Below, piece after piece: positions 9,568 to 18,957 of a stretch of DNA of 24,813 nt. How positions within the stretch are numbered: the stretch's first letter is position 1; each line of letters opens with the position of its first letter. The translations under genes and the position numbers were made by a program. The notes beneath the pieces are model-generated. The model was given only the letters and a program-made list of their open reading frames with translations. It was not told the DNA's origin and did no database searches. Source of the stretch: Branchiostoma floridae (Eukaryota; Chordata; Leptocardii; Amphioxiformes; Branchiostomatidae); the NCBI RefSeq assembly GCF_000003815.2, contig NW_023365918.1, positions 1-24,813 on the forward strand, given 5' to 3'.

Positions 9568-11455
9568 AAACATTACTACTCCATGCAACGTTCAAAGTTT
9601 ACTTTTTTGTACATGATGTTGTAAAAATGTTGCCCATAAGACACTACATGTATGAGCGACACCCATGTTGATGCTGAAGATATCCAGCACACGCACGCCA
9701 TTATATTAAATACTTATCTATCAATATCCTTCTCTTTCTCAGTTGCAAATGCCACATGTTGCAATAGTCTTAGGAGATAAGGTGACGACAACAAAGCACA
9801 AATCGATTGTCAGATCCCAGTCCAAATATATTTTCACGTCTACCCCTCCCCCACAACCCTTTTCTTCCCGTACCAAATACAGTAGGCTCTATTACATAAC
9901 TGAAAAGGCACAGTTTTTCAGTGTGGACCTGTGGTAACGTCCTTGGTGAGTTGAAATGAAGGTCAAAGAAACGGCGACGTCACCACCATGGCAGACACCA
10001 CAGATATGATGTGCTTTTTCTGTTTGAACCTTCAAAGCTACACAGATTTAAGCCCTAACAACTATATAAAGTTACCCATACCATGCACATACATCATGTT
10101 GTATCACAGACATAACATTAACAAGGTGAAATTTTGTCGATGAAGGTTAGAGATACTCAATACAAAAGCTTAAAGTTTGTACCATACATATACATCATGT
10201 TGTATCACAAAGGGACATAATAGGATAGAATTTTGTCGATGAAGGTCCAGGTAAGGAGATACTCATGATCAATACAAAAGTTACTAAAGCAACTGGGTTA
10301 TTTATCCAAACGGTCAAATGGTGTTATGCTTTAGTGTTGTTTTATTATACATGAGCAGCTCAAGGCAGCTTATTGTATTGAGTTCATGAGGGAGGAGGTT
10401 AGAGCATCAGAGCAGGAATCATATCACATTACTTGGCTTGAATAATTGCCAACACTATAGGCAACAGACTTGATATGTACATGAGAAGTATCAATGCGGA
10501 TGGCATTAGGATGGCAATACACCAAGAAGTTGCCAGGGTGTGGCCTTTCTGGTTGCTTAGTTCATTGAGATGCCCTTTAAACGTTCTTTGTCAGTCACCA
10601 AATGCCCTATTTTCATTGGAACACCAGTAAAGCATATAGTTCCTATTTTATTCTTACATAGGCTTCCATTGCTTGCAGTTAATTATTACAGCTTCTGTAG
10701 ATCAATTTGAGATGTTCTTATAACGATGTATAATGCCCTAGCAGTGTGAATTGTAACTGATACCTAGAAGGCCAAGGGACGCCAACATGACAAAAACAGC
10801 CCTTTGTAATACTAATAGCCACTGGCTACGTAGTTCGGCAGTGCTGGCTGTAAGACATAATGTCATTCACAGACAAACAAATACATGTAGAATGAAATTA
10901 ACCCAACCAGCAAAGAAAAACAACAGAATGCCAATGACTGTTGCTCAAACATGTTATATTTGAAATAGTGAATAGAGGTAACAAATAAATTAAGTAACTA
11001 GACAACTTTACAGGTAAACAACACCAGGTATGGACTCAGTACATAAGTAAGTACAATACATACAGATTTTGATCAATATTTGTAAAAAAAATGAACTTTG
11101 AAAACACGTTACACCAGAGCAAAGATCACAACAACTGTCTATTTACACAAATTGTCATCAAGAATGCAGCATTTCATTTCAAACTTCTACACATACATTT
11201 TGTACTAGGTCCCCAAATATACTATGGGTCAAAGTTCATCCTATCATTTCCCTCCCTATGTCCAAACACATTCACAAGCTATTTGATTTGTCTCCTACAT
11301 TTCAGTTTACATATAGTACATGTGTAGTTCCAGAGTGGCTATCCTTGCAAAAAAATTGACTTGCCATACAGAGACGGCACAGGTGTGCATACATTTTTCG
11401 ACAAATTTGATGAAACCTCTCTGTAAGTTGAAGATGGCTACCTGAAGTACATGTG
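9568..11455. other. Intergenic DNA and possible distal 3' UTR of the zinc-finger gene
   Basis: AT-rich, no coding exon recognised on either strand. It contains an imperfect duplication at 10079-10280. Several TTTATT words on the + strand (AATAAA on -) occur, so a long 3' UTR extending into this stretch cannot be excluded. Confidence 0.4.
10079..10280. repeat. Imperfect tandem duplication of about 100 bp
   Basis: Units starting at 10079 and 10180 share TACATCATGTTGTATCACA, AATTTTGTCGATGAAGGT and the final AATACAAAAG. The second unit carries short insertions. It is older than the perfect 33-bp duplication at 8878. Confidence 0.8.
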
Positions 11456-11461
11456 CTTTTA
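11456..11461 (-). terminator. Candidate polyadenylation signal of the ZNF143-like gene
   Basis: AATAAA on the - strand about 390 bp beyond the stop codon, giving a plausible proximal 3' UTR at 11440-11847. Positional inference only. Confidence 0.35.
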
Positions 11462-11847
11462 TTGTGGGAACCTGAAGTCTCCTTCTTTTAGTCTTTTTCC
11501 ATTAATAAATTAGGGTCGTGACATCTACATTGTAAGTCTTCCACCTTTAATTTAAATCAAAAATGCTGTATTTCTACTGACTACAAATGGCCGGGTTCAG
11601 TGCTACATTCCAAAATGAACTGTTTACCAGAATACATTTACATTATCCTGTTTCTTCTACTCTCTACAAGCCAGAATCAAACCCAATGCAGCTCAATATA
11701 GTTCCAGAGAAAGCTTGAAAGACCCAAAACAGTAACAAAAGAAGGTACATGTATAAAAACAATGAGGGTTTGTACTGAGAAAATATTAACATCATACATC
11801 AAAACATTTCTACAAAATTTTTCCATGCAAACTTCGTCAGTTTCATG

Positions 11848-12009
11848 CTAGCCGACTATGGAGTCATCTGGGTATGCTGTGCTGTCAGGCTGTTCTGGCA
11901 TCTGGTCATCACCCCCTGAGGCTGAAGAGGGTTCTGCCTCTGCATTAGCTGTTCCATCATCTGGCTGTACCCCTGTCACGCTGATGGTTAAGTTTTGCTG
12001 CTCAGCTAG
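11848..12009 (-). CDS. ZNF143: ZNF143/ZNF76-like transcription factor, last coding exon
   Basis: This terminal exon of the - strand zinc-finger gene follows a TTCATCTACAG acceptor (AG at 12011-12010). It is in phase 0 and encodes 53 residues before TAG at 11850-11848. It starts LAEQQNLTISVTG and ends with an acidic, proline/serine-rich tail (DDQMPEQPDSTAYPDDSIVG). Such tails suit the C-terminal end of a sequence-specific activator acting in the nucleus. Assignment to this gene rests on same strand, matching phase 0 with the exon at 19330-19515 and similar composition; the tail itself has no diagnostic domain. It is separated from the preceding exon by 7,320 bp, of which 6,949 bp is an inserted hAT element. 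Confidence 0.7.
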   Translation of the reverse strand, partial: LAEQQNLTISVTGVQPDDGTANAEAEPSSASGGDDQMPEQPDSTAYPDDSIVG

Positions 12010-12321
12010 CTGTAGATGAATACAAGTACATGTAAGCCATATGTCTTGTGAATCCAAAGGGTTTATTAATGTTACAGTTATATGGGTGATTCTACCTGTA
12101 ATCAACAGAAATAAGGGTTCTTCTTGAACAGAAGGGTAAATTTGAGAGCAAGATTGTTCCAAATATTGGAAAGATGGTTATACGTGTAGAAAATTAAGGC
12201 ATCATTTTTTGAACTTCTTAATTTACTTGTGATTCGTATCTTGTTGTTTCTTGACATACACTAGTTTTACTTCTTGCAGATACATGTATCTATTAACATA
12301 CCAGTATGTGTGATACATTCT

Positions 12322-12329
12322 AACATACC
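12322..12329. repeat. 8-bp target-site duplication, left copy
   Basis: AACATACC immediately left of the hAT terminus. The identical octamer lies at 19279-19286. An 8-bp duplication is characteristic of the hAT superfamily. Confidence 0.97.
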
Positions 12330-12343
12330 TAGTGGTGCGTACC
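12330..12343. repeat. hAT terminal inverted repeat, left
   Basis: TAGTGGTGCGTACC, exact reverse complement of 19265-19278 and identical to 22070-22083 in the second copy. Confidence 0.97.
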
Positions 12344-12396
12344 TGAGCTCACTTTCAGGTTCAGGTTCGGACTCGAGTCCATAGACTCAGGTTCAG

Positions 12397-12418
12397 GTCC
12401 GGACTTATAAGTCCGGAC
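12397..12418. repeat. 22-bp perfect palindrome in the hAT left subterminal region
   Basis: Centred on the TTATAA core with arms GTCCGGACTTA and its complement. A 12-bp palindrome GGACTCGAGTCC lies just before it (12369-12380). Such subterminal palindromes and repeats often serve as transposase binding sites in hAT elements; here that is inference. The same sequence recurs at 22137-22158. Confidence 0.85.
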
Positions 12419-12524
12419 TTGAATCCACGGCTTGTATGAGTATCTGAAGCGAACGACTTATTGTAATACTAATTATCAATAAACAATGTGAAAGAAGCCT
12501 CAAAATCAAATCAAATAGGTTTGG

Positions 12525-12530
12525 TTTATT
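12525..12530 (-). terminator. Candidate polyadenylation signal of the transposase gene
   Basis: AATAAA on the - strand about 530 bp beyond the transposase stop and about 190 bp inside the left end of the element. If used, it would also end host transcripts of the same orientation inside this intron. Confidence 0.35.
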
Positions 12531-12540
12531 GACTGTTCTG

Positions 12541-13290
12541 TTTCTAATCTATTAGTGCTGCAATAGTGCATACAATTTTGTACTAGTAATGTCCTTCTAC
12601 AATACTACAAGTTCTACAACCCAACTTTCCATACATTCTTGAACACAATAAACATTAAACAGTCTATGACTATGACTCTATGTGTTCTTGTTTAAGAACA
12701 GTAACATGTTAACATTTTCTGGGTCCAGTGTTGCTCGTTCGGCAGACACGATATCTCCAGACTCCGGCTGTACTGAAAATGCGCTCGCTTGGCACACTAG
12801 TACCAGGAACAACCAGATACTTCCTTGCGATTGTACTGAGCAATGGCAGCTCATCTGCTTTCCCCCTCCAGAAAGCAACTGCATCATCTGTTGATTTCAG
12901 CTTTGGCATGACTTTATACGTTTCTAATCTATAAGTGCATACAATTTTGTACTAGTAATGTCCTTCTAGTTCTACAATACTACAAGTTCTACAACCCAAC
13001 TTTCCATACATTCTTGAACACAATAAACATTAAACAGTCTATGACTCTATCAGTCTCTATGTGTTCTTGTTTAAGAACAGTAACATGTTAACATTTTCTG
13101 GGTCCAGTGTTGCTCGTTCGGCAGACACGATATCTCCGGCTGTACTGAATATGCGCTCGCTTGGCACACTAGTACCGGGAACAACCAGATACTTCCTTGC
13201 GGTTGTACTGAGCAATGGCAGCTCATCTGCTTTCCCTCTCCAGAAAGCAACTGCATCATCTGTTGATTTCAGCTTTGGCATGACTTTATA
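12541..13290. repeat. Tandem duplication of about 380 bp at the 3' end of the transposase gene
   Basis: Two units start with TTTCTAATCTAT at 12541 and 12921. Each carries the 3' flank plus the last coding segment of the transposase (the SVPSERIFSTAG region). The outer unit (12541-12920) has a 7-bp insertion within the coding copy near 12768 and several substitutions, so its reading frame is broken. The inner unit (12921 to about 13290) supplies the real C-terminus. The same duplication is present in the second hAT copy. Confidence 0.85.
12678..12909 (-). pseudogene. Duplicated, frameshifted C-terminal segment of the hAT transposase
   Basis: In one frame the segment starts MPKLKSTDDAVAFWRGKADE and runs into SVPSERIFSTAG, then loses register at a 7-bp insertion. 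The DIVSAERATLDPENVN tail continues in another frame. It matches the true C-terminus at 13057-13287 almost base for base but lies beyond the transposase stop codon, so it is a non-coding relic of the tandem duplication. Confidence 0.85.
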
Positions 13291-14903
13291 CTTCAGGATC
13301 TCCTGTTGAATACGCAGTCGGACTGGCAGGGGTGGCTCAACGTGGGTCACCACAACTTCATCTTCATCTTTGAATATTTCTTCCATGGCCGTCAGCTTTG
13401 CCTTCTTAGCAAGTGGTGTGTCAGTGTCAGTGTCACTTAGATCATCCCGTGATTTCTGTTTGATCTGTTGTGGCTGTGGCATGTCTCCTTCATCCTCAGG
13501 TTCTTTCTTCACCTGTACTTGGGCCTGGATAACTTCGATTTTGTTTGTTATCCGTTCCCACACATCTTCAGTGACCACTGAGGCATCCTTGAACCTCGGA
13601 TCGAGGGCTGTGGCTTCCTGCAGGAATTCTCTTCTTCCTTCGTGCTGGTATCTCTTGGCCAAATCATTTCTGATGGCGGCTTTTAAGTCCTTAGTGAACT
13701 TCTCATCTTCCTTCTTTTCTGCCAGGTTTGTTTGTAGCTTTTGAATCATCGGGAGTACTTGACCCGATGTTGCACGTTTCTCAGATGACATCGCCACAGT
13801 GACCTTGTACGGAAGCTTTAACACCTCCAGGAATTGTTCCATTCTGTCTAAGTCCTTCTCTGTGCAACGTTGCAGCTTCCTAAAGGTATCCTTCTTCTTG
13901 AGTCGATCATCAAGGGTTGCTGCAACTAGCGCTGGATACTGCTCTACGAATCGTTCGACCATCAGGTAGGAGCTATTCCATCTAGTCTTGCAATCTTGCA
14001 AGAGGTTGTGCCCTGGCTTGGCAAGCAATGCCTGCTTGTCCTTAAGGACGATCTTACCGATACTGGAGTTACGGAAATATGTCACAATTGGCCTTATCAC
14101 TGACAGCATGGTGACAACAGTTGGCACGTCCATTGCCTTTTGTGTGGACAGGTTTAGTGTGTGCGCAAAACATCCCATAGACAGTGCAATGCCCGCAGCG
14201 CTTGTGGCATTAATCATAGCTGGGGCATTGTCCGTGGTCATGACTTCGATCTTGCCCATCAGACCGAAGTCTTCAAGGCAAGATTTTATCTCCACTGCTA
14301 TGTTCTCTCCGGTTTGGGAGACCTCCGTCTTTAGTGTCTGTAGCACCTTAGCTTTCAGCTCCCAGTTGTGAAGATAGTGGATGGTCAAAGTCATGTAGTG
14401 GTCCGCCACTCGGGACGTCCAGCCATCTCCAGTTAAAGCTGCAAAATCAACGTGTGCCAACTCAGACTTCAAGTTCAGCAGTGCAGACTCATACATTTTG
14501 GGGATGAATCGTTCCGAGACTTCTCCACGATTTGGCATCTGGTAGTTCTTGTTCAGCTCATTTACAACCGCCCGAAAGTATGGGTCGTCTACAACTGAAA
14601 ATGGCCGAAGGGACTTAACAATGTAGTGGCAAAGCCTGCCCGTAATCTTGTGCTGTTTTTCTGCAGGCAACTTGTTGAGTTTGGCTAGGCTAAAAGGTGT
14701 TACATTGCTGCTGGGTCCGCTGGCAACAGTGGCACTAGAAGATGTTGAAGGTGCTGATGAATCTTCCAGGAGTGAGTCGAGCGACGGTAACGCAGGTTTC
14801 TCAGCAGTGCCAGCACTACTACTAGCAGTGGTGGGCCTAGTGGCAGTGTGCGATGCAGCAGGTGGGGACTGTGTGGCACACGGAGGCAGGGGCTGGGCTG
14901 AGC
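13057..14903 (-). CDS. hAT superfamily transposase (ZBED-type), exon 2
   Basis: This main exon encodes residues 77-691 of a 691-aa transposase, which cuts and pastes the element in the nucleus. The acceptor is TTTTTACTTTTAG before 14903, and the split Gly codon joins in frame to exon 1. After a Ser/Thr/Pro-rich linker come a hAT catalytic core with TGDGWTS (Asp about 236), VMTTDNAPAM (Asp about 301), a CFAHTLNL motif (about 321-328) and TRWNSSY (about 384-390). The C-terminal dimerisation domain follows, with PLLSTTARKYLVVPGTSVPS and ERIFSTAG (Glu about 660, candidate third acidic residue) and ending in LLFLNKNT. An acidic/basic insert around residues 540-595 includes a PLAKKAKL-type nuclear localisation signal. 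No stop or frameshift is seen and length fits the family. The upstream in-frame ATG at 14973 lies in the intron and is not the real start. Confidence 0.95.
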
Positions 14904-15219
14904 CTAAAAGTAAAAAGTATTTGATCAACCCATTGAAGTAACTGAACCGAAGCATATTCATGAATGGTAGCAATAGTAGTTACTCTGTGATAGAGTAGAC
15001 TTACTCTGTAACTAATACAAGAAATAATTAATCTTTGGCTTTAACTTTTACTAGTCCTAGAAACTAGGTACATTGCTTTGCTCTCCACATAACACTGGAC
15101 TAAAAAGGCACATTTTGCAAATGATGCAGAATGTTTTCCCCATAACCTTTTGCCAAGCCAGCAATAAAAATAGTGATTACAAAAATTATCACAAATATTT
15201 ATGAATAAAAAATGCAGTG

Positions 15220-15223
15220 TTAT
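15220..15223. repeat. 4-bp target-site duplication of the LTR element, left
   Basis: TTAT before the first LTR; the same TTAT follows the second LTR at 18320-18323. Short, but expected at both ends of an integrated LTR element. Confidence 0.8.
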
Positions 15224-15740
15224 TGTAACAGGGTGCCCCTGTACTGTATTGTAGTTTAGCTGTGTTCCTTGTAGTTTCCAAGATGTGTGCATCTAACTTT
15301 AGTTCATTGTCCAGTACTCCTGTTCAGTTCTCAGAAAAGGGAGTGGGCGGTCTGAGTTAAATGACCCTAGAAGTCTTAATGACCTTCATCTCAGGGGGTC
15401 TGGTGCCTTATGGTCAGTTGCCTGTTGACCACACCATATATGGGCATGGTCAGGGGGTCAATTGAGGAAGTGATTCACGATGACGGAGATACAAGAATGT
15501 ACGTAGGCAGATAGGAAACATAAATAAGGAAGTAGAACCCATGTTCTCAGTCTAGTCTGGAGAGGAGAAGAGAGATGTAGAGTTCTGCTTTGGAGAGAGA
15601 GAGAATACAGACGCGTCTTCCATGTAAGCTCTGGCTTCTGTCGTCCTTGGTTGTCGCACACGCCATAAGACCTTCAACTATCCTACGAACTCTGTAAGGG
15701 ACGCCTTCGAGTCAAGGTCACGACCAACCACACCCTTACA
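15224..15740 (+). repeat. 5' LTR
   Basis: 517 bp, TG...CA ends. A CATATATG TATA-like word lies at 15434-15441 within a stretch bearing GGTCAGGGGGTC. The 67-codon - strand frame inside (15458-15661) is duplicated in the 3' LTR and is not considered a gene. Confidence 0.95.
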
Positions 15741-15742
15741 AC

Positions 15743-15761
15743 TGGTGGCAGCGGTGGGATT
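15743..15761 (+). promoter_or_regulatory. Primer-binding site, tRNA-Leu type
   Basis: TGGTGGCAGCGGTGGGATT, two bases after the 5' LTR. From general knowledge of animal tRNAs, it is complementary to the 3' end of tRNA-Leu (…CCCACCGCTGCCA plus CCA). It fixes the + orientation of the element. Confidence 0.88.
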
Positions 15762-15825
15762 AGTTGCGTGTACGTCGGCCAAGACGAGGAGCCAAGTTCA
15801 CCATCATAGCTACAGAAGACAGAAG

Positions 15826-15969
15826 ATGGCAGGACCAAAGACGCTACCAAGAACACGAGCAGACCAGTTGACAGAAGAGGAACGGGTTAGTGCCTTTCAA
15901 CTGACAATGAAGGTAGAACCGCATACGTTGTTGTCTGACCGCTGGCAGCTTAGTGTGACATTGTTTTAG
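15826..15969 (+). CDS. Short frame after the primer site, possible gag remnant
   Basis: ATG at 15826 opens a 47-codon frame starting MAGPKTLPRTRADQLTEEER and ending at a TAG at 15967-15969. It lies where gag normally begins, about 65 bp after the primer site. No gag domain or zinc knuckle is visible, so it may be a truncated gag start or chance. Confidence 0.3.
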   Translation: MAGPKTLPRTRADQLTEEERVSAFQLTMKVEPHTLLSDRWQLSVTLF

Positions 15970-17096
15970 TGCAGAGGAGTTCCATTTGATAGGGCAGTTG
16001 TTGGTTTATGAGGTTGCAGAATGTTTTCAAACACCGTTGACAGGGCTAGTACAGTTCAGATGGGTAGGGATGCTTTTGTGCTCTGTGGACCGTTCATTTT
16101 GGCATAACAAAATATTCCATGGGTGGCACAAAAGAGAGAGAGAGCACTTCTCCAAAGAGGGGATTTATAGTGTGTATTTGGCTGATCGCTTTTAGAATTC
16201 CAGAGTTAGGGTTGTTTCAAGAGAAAATGTTTTGCCAGTGTAGGGTAGTACATTGTGCGGTCGCCACATGTTCAGTTGTTGCTATGGTGAAGTTTGTTCT
16301 TTGAGTTTTGCTAGCCGGCAGAAGAAACCATAGATGAATAAGCGAAAGCCAATAGTTCATGAGTTTGACGCCGATTAAGAATCTAGAGAGCTTTGGAATG
16401 ACATGTATCTTAATGTCCGTGTTTATGTCTAGCAAGTCAGTAGTAGACGCTGTGTAACAAGAACTAAGTTGTGGAGTCGGTTAAGGCAGAAAAAGATGAT
16501 GTACAATTTTCATTTCGTTTGTGAAGTAATGCTAAATTATACAGAGCGGAGATTTCGGAATATGAAAAACTGACGTAATACAAAGACTTAGGAATAAGAT
16601 TGAAGATTCACAAGTTACTATGGAAGGGCGAAACCGAAAAGTTCGTGTGTTGTTAGATTTCGTGTTTTCTGACTGGGAATAGGATATGAAACTTGGAAAG
16701 GCAGAGTTGTTTTAGTCACCAGGATAACACAGGCATAGTTCTGGCAGGCCACTCGTTCCCTTGGAAACCCAGACTTCGGGGACTGGATTTTATTCAGATG
16801 GGAGTGATGACGCTTTGGCAGGATTGGTTGGTTAACTTAACATTCTTGTTTAATCGTTTGTGCACTTGAGATTTTGTTCTAATCTAGGGAAAGCCATGCA
16901 GAATTTTCGATCGGTTCTAACAAGTATTATTAACTTGACGATAATTAAGTAACAGCTCTATGGAAGGATGATGAGTTCATGCATTGACGATGGGCATTTG
17001 TAAGTTCAGTTCACGTTCAGAGAATTTCGAGAGGAATAGAGGTTCAGCAATATGAATTTAGGATTTTGTGAAGAATTAAGGATCTATGAAGTTGGT

Positions 17097-17123
17097 GATG
17101 ATGATGATGACGATGATGATGAT
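17097..17123. repeat. (GAT)n microsatellite
   Basis: Nine consecutive GAT-type triplets with one GAC, inside the LTR element's internal region. Confidence 0.9.
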
Positions 17124-17200
17124 GAAGTTGATGATTAGTTAATGCGGTCAGACTCTGGCGTTGTGTTCTTTCCTACGTTGTAATACGACTAACTGTGAGG

Positions 17201-17407
17201 ATGGCAGGATTTCACGGCTCTTTGGGACACCAACCGTGTCACCTGCGTCTCCAGGACAACGGCTTGCAGATCAACCCCCACAGGGACTTCTATCAGCGCA
17301 AAGTGTTCTACACCGACGGTACATCCGACAGGGCCCCGGGTAACACGCTACCAGGAGGATCAACGCAAGTACGAGACCTGTGGTATCGTATAGGCATGAA
17401 GGCGTAG
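17201..17407 (+). CDS. 68-codon frame in the LTR element's internal region, function unknown
   Basis: ATG at 17201, stop at 17405-17407; begins MAGFHGSLGHQPCHLRLQDN. The segment is GC-richer than its surroundings, which could indicate a fragment of a former coding region. It has no reverse transcriptase, integrase, protease or zinc-knuckle motif. Not recognised. Confidence 0.3.
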   Translation: MAGFHGSLGHQPCHLRLQDNGLQINPHRDFYQRKVFYTDGTSDRAPGNTLPGGSTQVRDLWYRIGMKA

Positions 17408-17790
17408 GACTGACCAGCGGGGCAGGGAACAGAGACCGACGATGAACCAGTAACGATGAGAAGAAATAGAAGATAAGGAACCTTGAGAAGAAGAAGCTGA
17501 TGACGACGCTATGAACTGAATTTGAACTTATGCTGTCCATGGAAGATATGTGAACTGATAGATAAGACGACAGAGTGAATTCGAAGATGTTTCATTGAGT
17601 AGTGTTGCAACTTGCATGTTAAGGAACGATCGTATTTTTCTACTGTATTTCATAAGCGTTGATTTTATAACAAGTAATAACACGTGAATCGCATGGATTT
17701 GTGATACCATAATATTTTTAGACTTTTTCTACCTTTGTACTGATGTTAACTAAATTTTGTAATTACGTCGCCAGGGGACGGCTCCATTTC

Positions 17791-17800
17791 GAAAGGGGAG
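17791..17800 (+). promoter_or_regulatory. Polypurine tract
   Basis: GAAAGGGGAG two bases before the 3' LTR, preceded by GTCGCCAGGGGACGG. Its position and composition fit the plus-strand DNA primer of an LTR retroelement. Confidence 0.85.
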
Positions 17801-17802
17801 CA

Positions 17803-18319
17803 TGTAACAGGGTGCCCCTGTACTGTATTGTAGTTTAGCTGTGTTCCTTGTAGTTTCCAAGATGTGTGCATCTAACTTTAGTTCATTGTCCAGTACTCCT
17901 GTTCAGTTCTCAGAAAAGGGAGTGGGCGGTCTGAGTTAAATGACCCTAGAAGTCTTAATGACCTTCATCTCAGGGGGTCTGGTGCCTTATGGTCAGTTGC
18001 CTGTTGACCACACCATATATGGGCATGGTCAGGGGGTCAATTGAGGAAGTGATTCACGATGACGGAGATACAAGAATGTACGTAGGCAGATAGGAAACAT
18101 AAATAAGGAAGTAGAACCCATGTTCTCAGTCTAGTCTGGAGAGGAGAAGAGAGATGTAGAGTTCTGCTTTGGAGAGAGAGAGAATACAGACGCGTCTTCC
18201 ATGTAAGCTCTGGCTTCTGTCGTCCTTGGTTGTCGCACACGCCATAAGACCTTCAACTATCCTACGAACTCTGTAAGGGACGCCTTCGAGTCAAGGTCAT
18301 GACCAACCACACCCTTACA
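17803..18319 (+). repeat. 3' LTR
   Basis: 517 bp, one mismatch to the 5' LTR (T at 18300 against C at 15721, a CpG-to-TpG type change). Followed by TTAT. Confidence 0.95.
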
Positions 18320-18323
18320 TTAT
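18320..18323. repeat. 4-bp target-site duplication of the LTR element, right
   Basis: TTAT, matching 15220-15223. Confidence 0.8.
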
Positions 18324-18403
18324 TATGCACATCTGCTTGGTTTTGGGACCAGGTCGTTAGAATAATTATACTTTACCATTGGGTACACACTGTGACACTA
18401 CAC

Positions 18404-18418
18404 AATATATATATATAT
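18404..18418. repeat. (AT)n microsatellite
   Basis: About seven AT units in the residual transposase intron. Confidence 0.85.
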
Positions 18419-18634
18419 TACTGTGTTCTATAAAAAGTAAAAAATATTAAAAATTGAACAGGCTTTGCTAATTAATATGCAGACTAAAAGGCAAACCTGT
18501 AAAAATGGCTCGTATAGCTAATATCTACCCTATGCAACACAATCGCAATATGCTACAACTTATGCTGAAAATGCCAATTTTTACCGGTGTATCTAGTATT
18601 CCCTGAACTGAAAATATGCCCCAAAAATGCTTAC

Positions 18635-18863
18635 CTCGATCGTTGTTGTTTGGCTCACCAAACATCGCCGCCAATGTGGCCGATGCCGCATGCGGCGTTG
18701 TTTCTATCTTGTGGTTTCTCCTCAAGTGCCTGGCCATGTTCGATGTACCACCAGAACACGCGACGACTTTCTTGCACAGGTTGCATCTAGCAGTATCTTG
18801 CGGCAGTTTCGTCATATAATCCCACACCTTACTAGGCTTACTGGATATAAAGCCCCGCGGCAT
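18635..18863 (-). CDS. hAT transposase exon 1, BED zinc finger
   Basis: The start codon at 18863-18861 begins MPRGFISSKPSKVWDYMTKL. The exon encodes a BED-type finger with Cys27, Cys30 (CNLC), His46 and His51 (HLRRNH), the DNA-binding module at the N-terminus of ZBED-class hAT transposases. It ends with GAG|GTAAGC (GT at 18634-18633) after one base of a codon, and exon 2 supplies the remaining two (Gly77), so the joined frame is open for 691 codons. An upstream in-frame ATG exists at 18938. I prefer the MPRG start because it lies just before the BED domain and the extra residues look non-domain. CpG-rich sequence with CCAAT and TCGCGAG words just upstream (18955-19081) would be its promoter. 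Confidence 0.92.
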
Positions 18864-18957
18864 TGTGTTGACCTGACCCGTGACGCAGAAAATCAAACAA
18901 AGCTCTGCTCGGAAATTTCCATTATGGCGGCGAAACAAACCACGCCGCTGTGTCTAA

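Larger units (their letters stand above)
15224..18319 (+). mobile_element. Non-autonomous LTR retrotransposon, 3,096 bp, nested in the hAT transposase intron
   Basis: Two 517-bp LTRs (15224-15740 and 17803-18319) begin TGTAACAGGG and end CCCTTACA, carrying the short TGTAA/TTACA terminal inverted repeat. They differ at one position that I can find (C at 15721, T at 18300). A primer-binding site starts two bases after the 5' LTR and a purine run precedes the 3' LTR. The 2,062-bp internal region has no gag-pol: no reverse transcriptase, integrase or protease motif in any frame, only two short frames. The size and lack of pol fit a LARD-like or deleted derivative mobilised in trans. The tRNA-Leu-type primer site and the motif before the 3' LTR suggest a Ty3/gypsy parent, by inference. 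It lies antisense to the transposase. Confidence 0.93.
14904..18634 (-). other. Transposase intron, 3,731 bp, enlarged by the nested LTR element
   Basis: Donor GTAAGC (GT at 18634-18633) and acceptor CTTTTAG (ending 14904). Removing the LTR element and one 4-bp target copy leaves about 631 bp. Outside the LTR element it holds only AT-rich sequence, including an (AT)n run at 18404-18418. Confidence 0.85.

Noticed and set aside
9252-9671. 139-codon frame spanning the gap
   Set aside because: Translates through 100 N; the continuity is artificial.
13370-13744. 124-codon + strand open frame
   Set aside because: Antisense shadow of the transposase coding exon. The same holds for the + strand frames at 13988-14371 and 14648-14941.
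14904-14973. Upstream ATG at 14973 as start of the transposase
   Set aside because: The stretch is intron: a TTTTTACTTTTAG acceptor precedes 14903 and the BED exon joins there in frame.
15458-15661. 67-codon - strand frame, repeated identically at 18037-18240
   Set aside because: It occurs twice only because it lies in the two LTRs. No domain, and opposite to the element's transcription.
15741-17802. Search for reverse transcriptase, integrase, protease or zinc-knuckle motifs inside the LTR element
   Set aside because: No frame long enough and no motif seen in any of the six frames, so an autonomous retrotransposon or endogenous retrovirus call is not supported.
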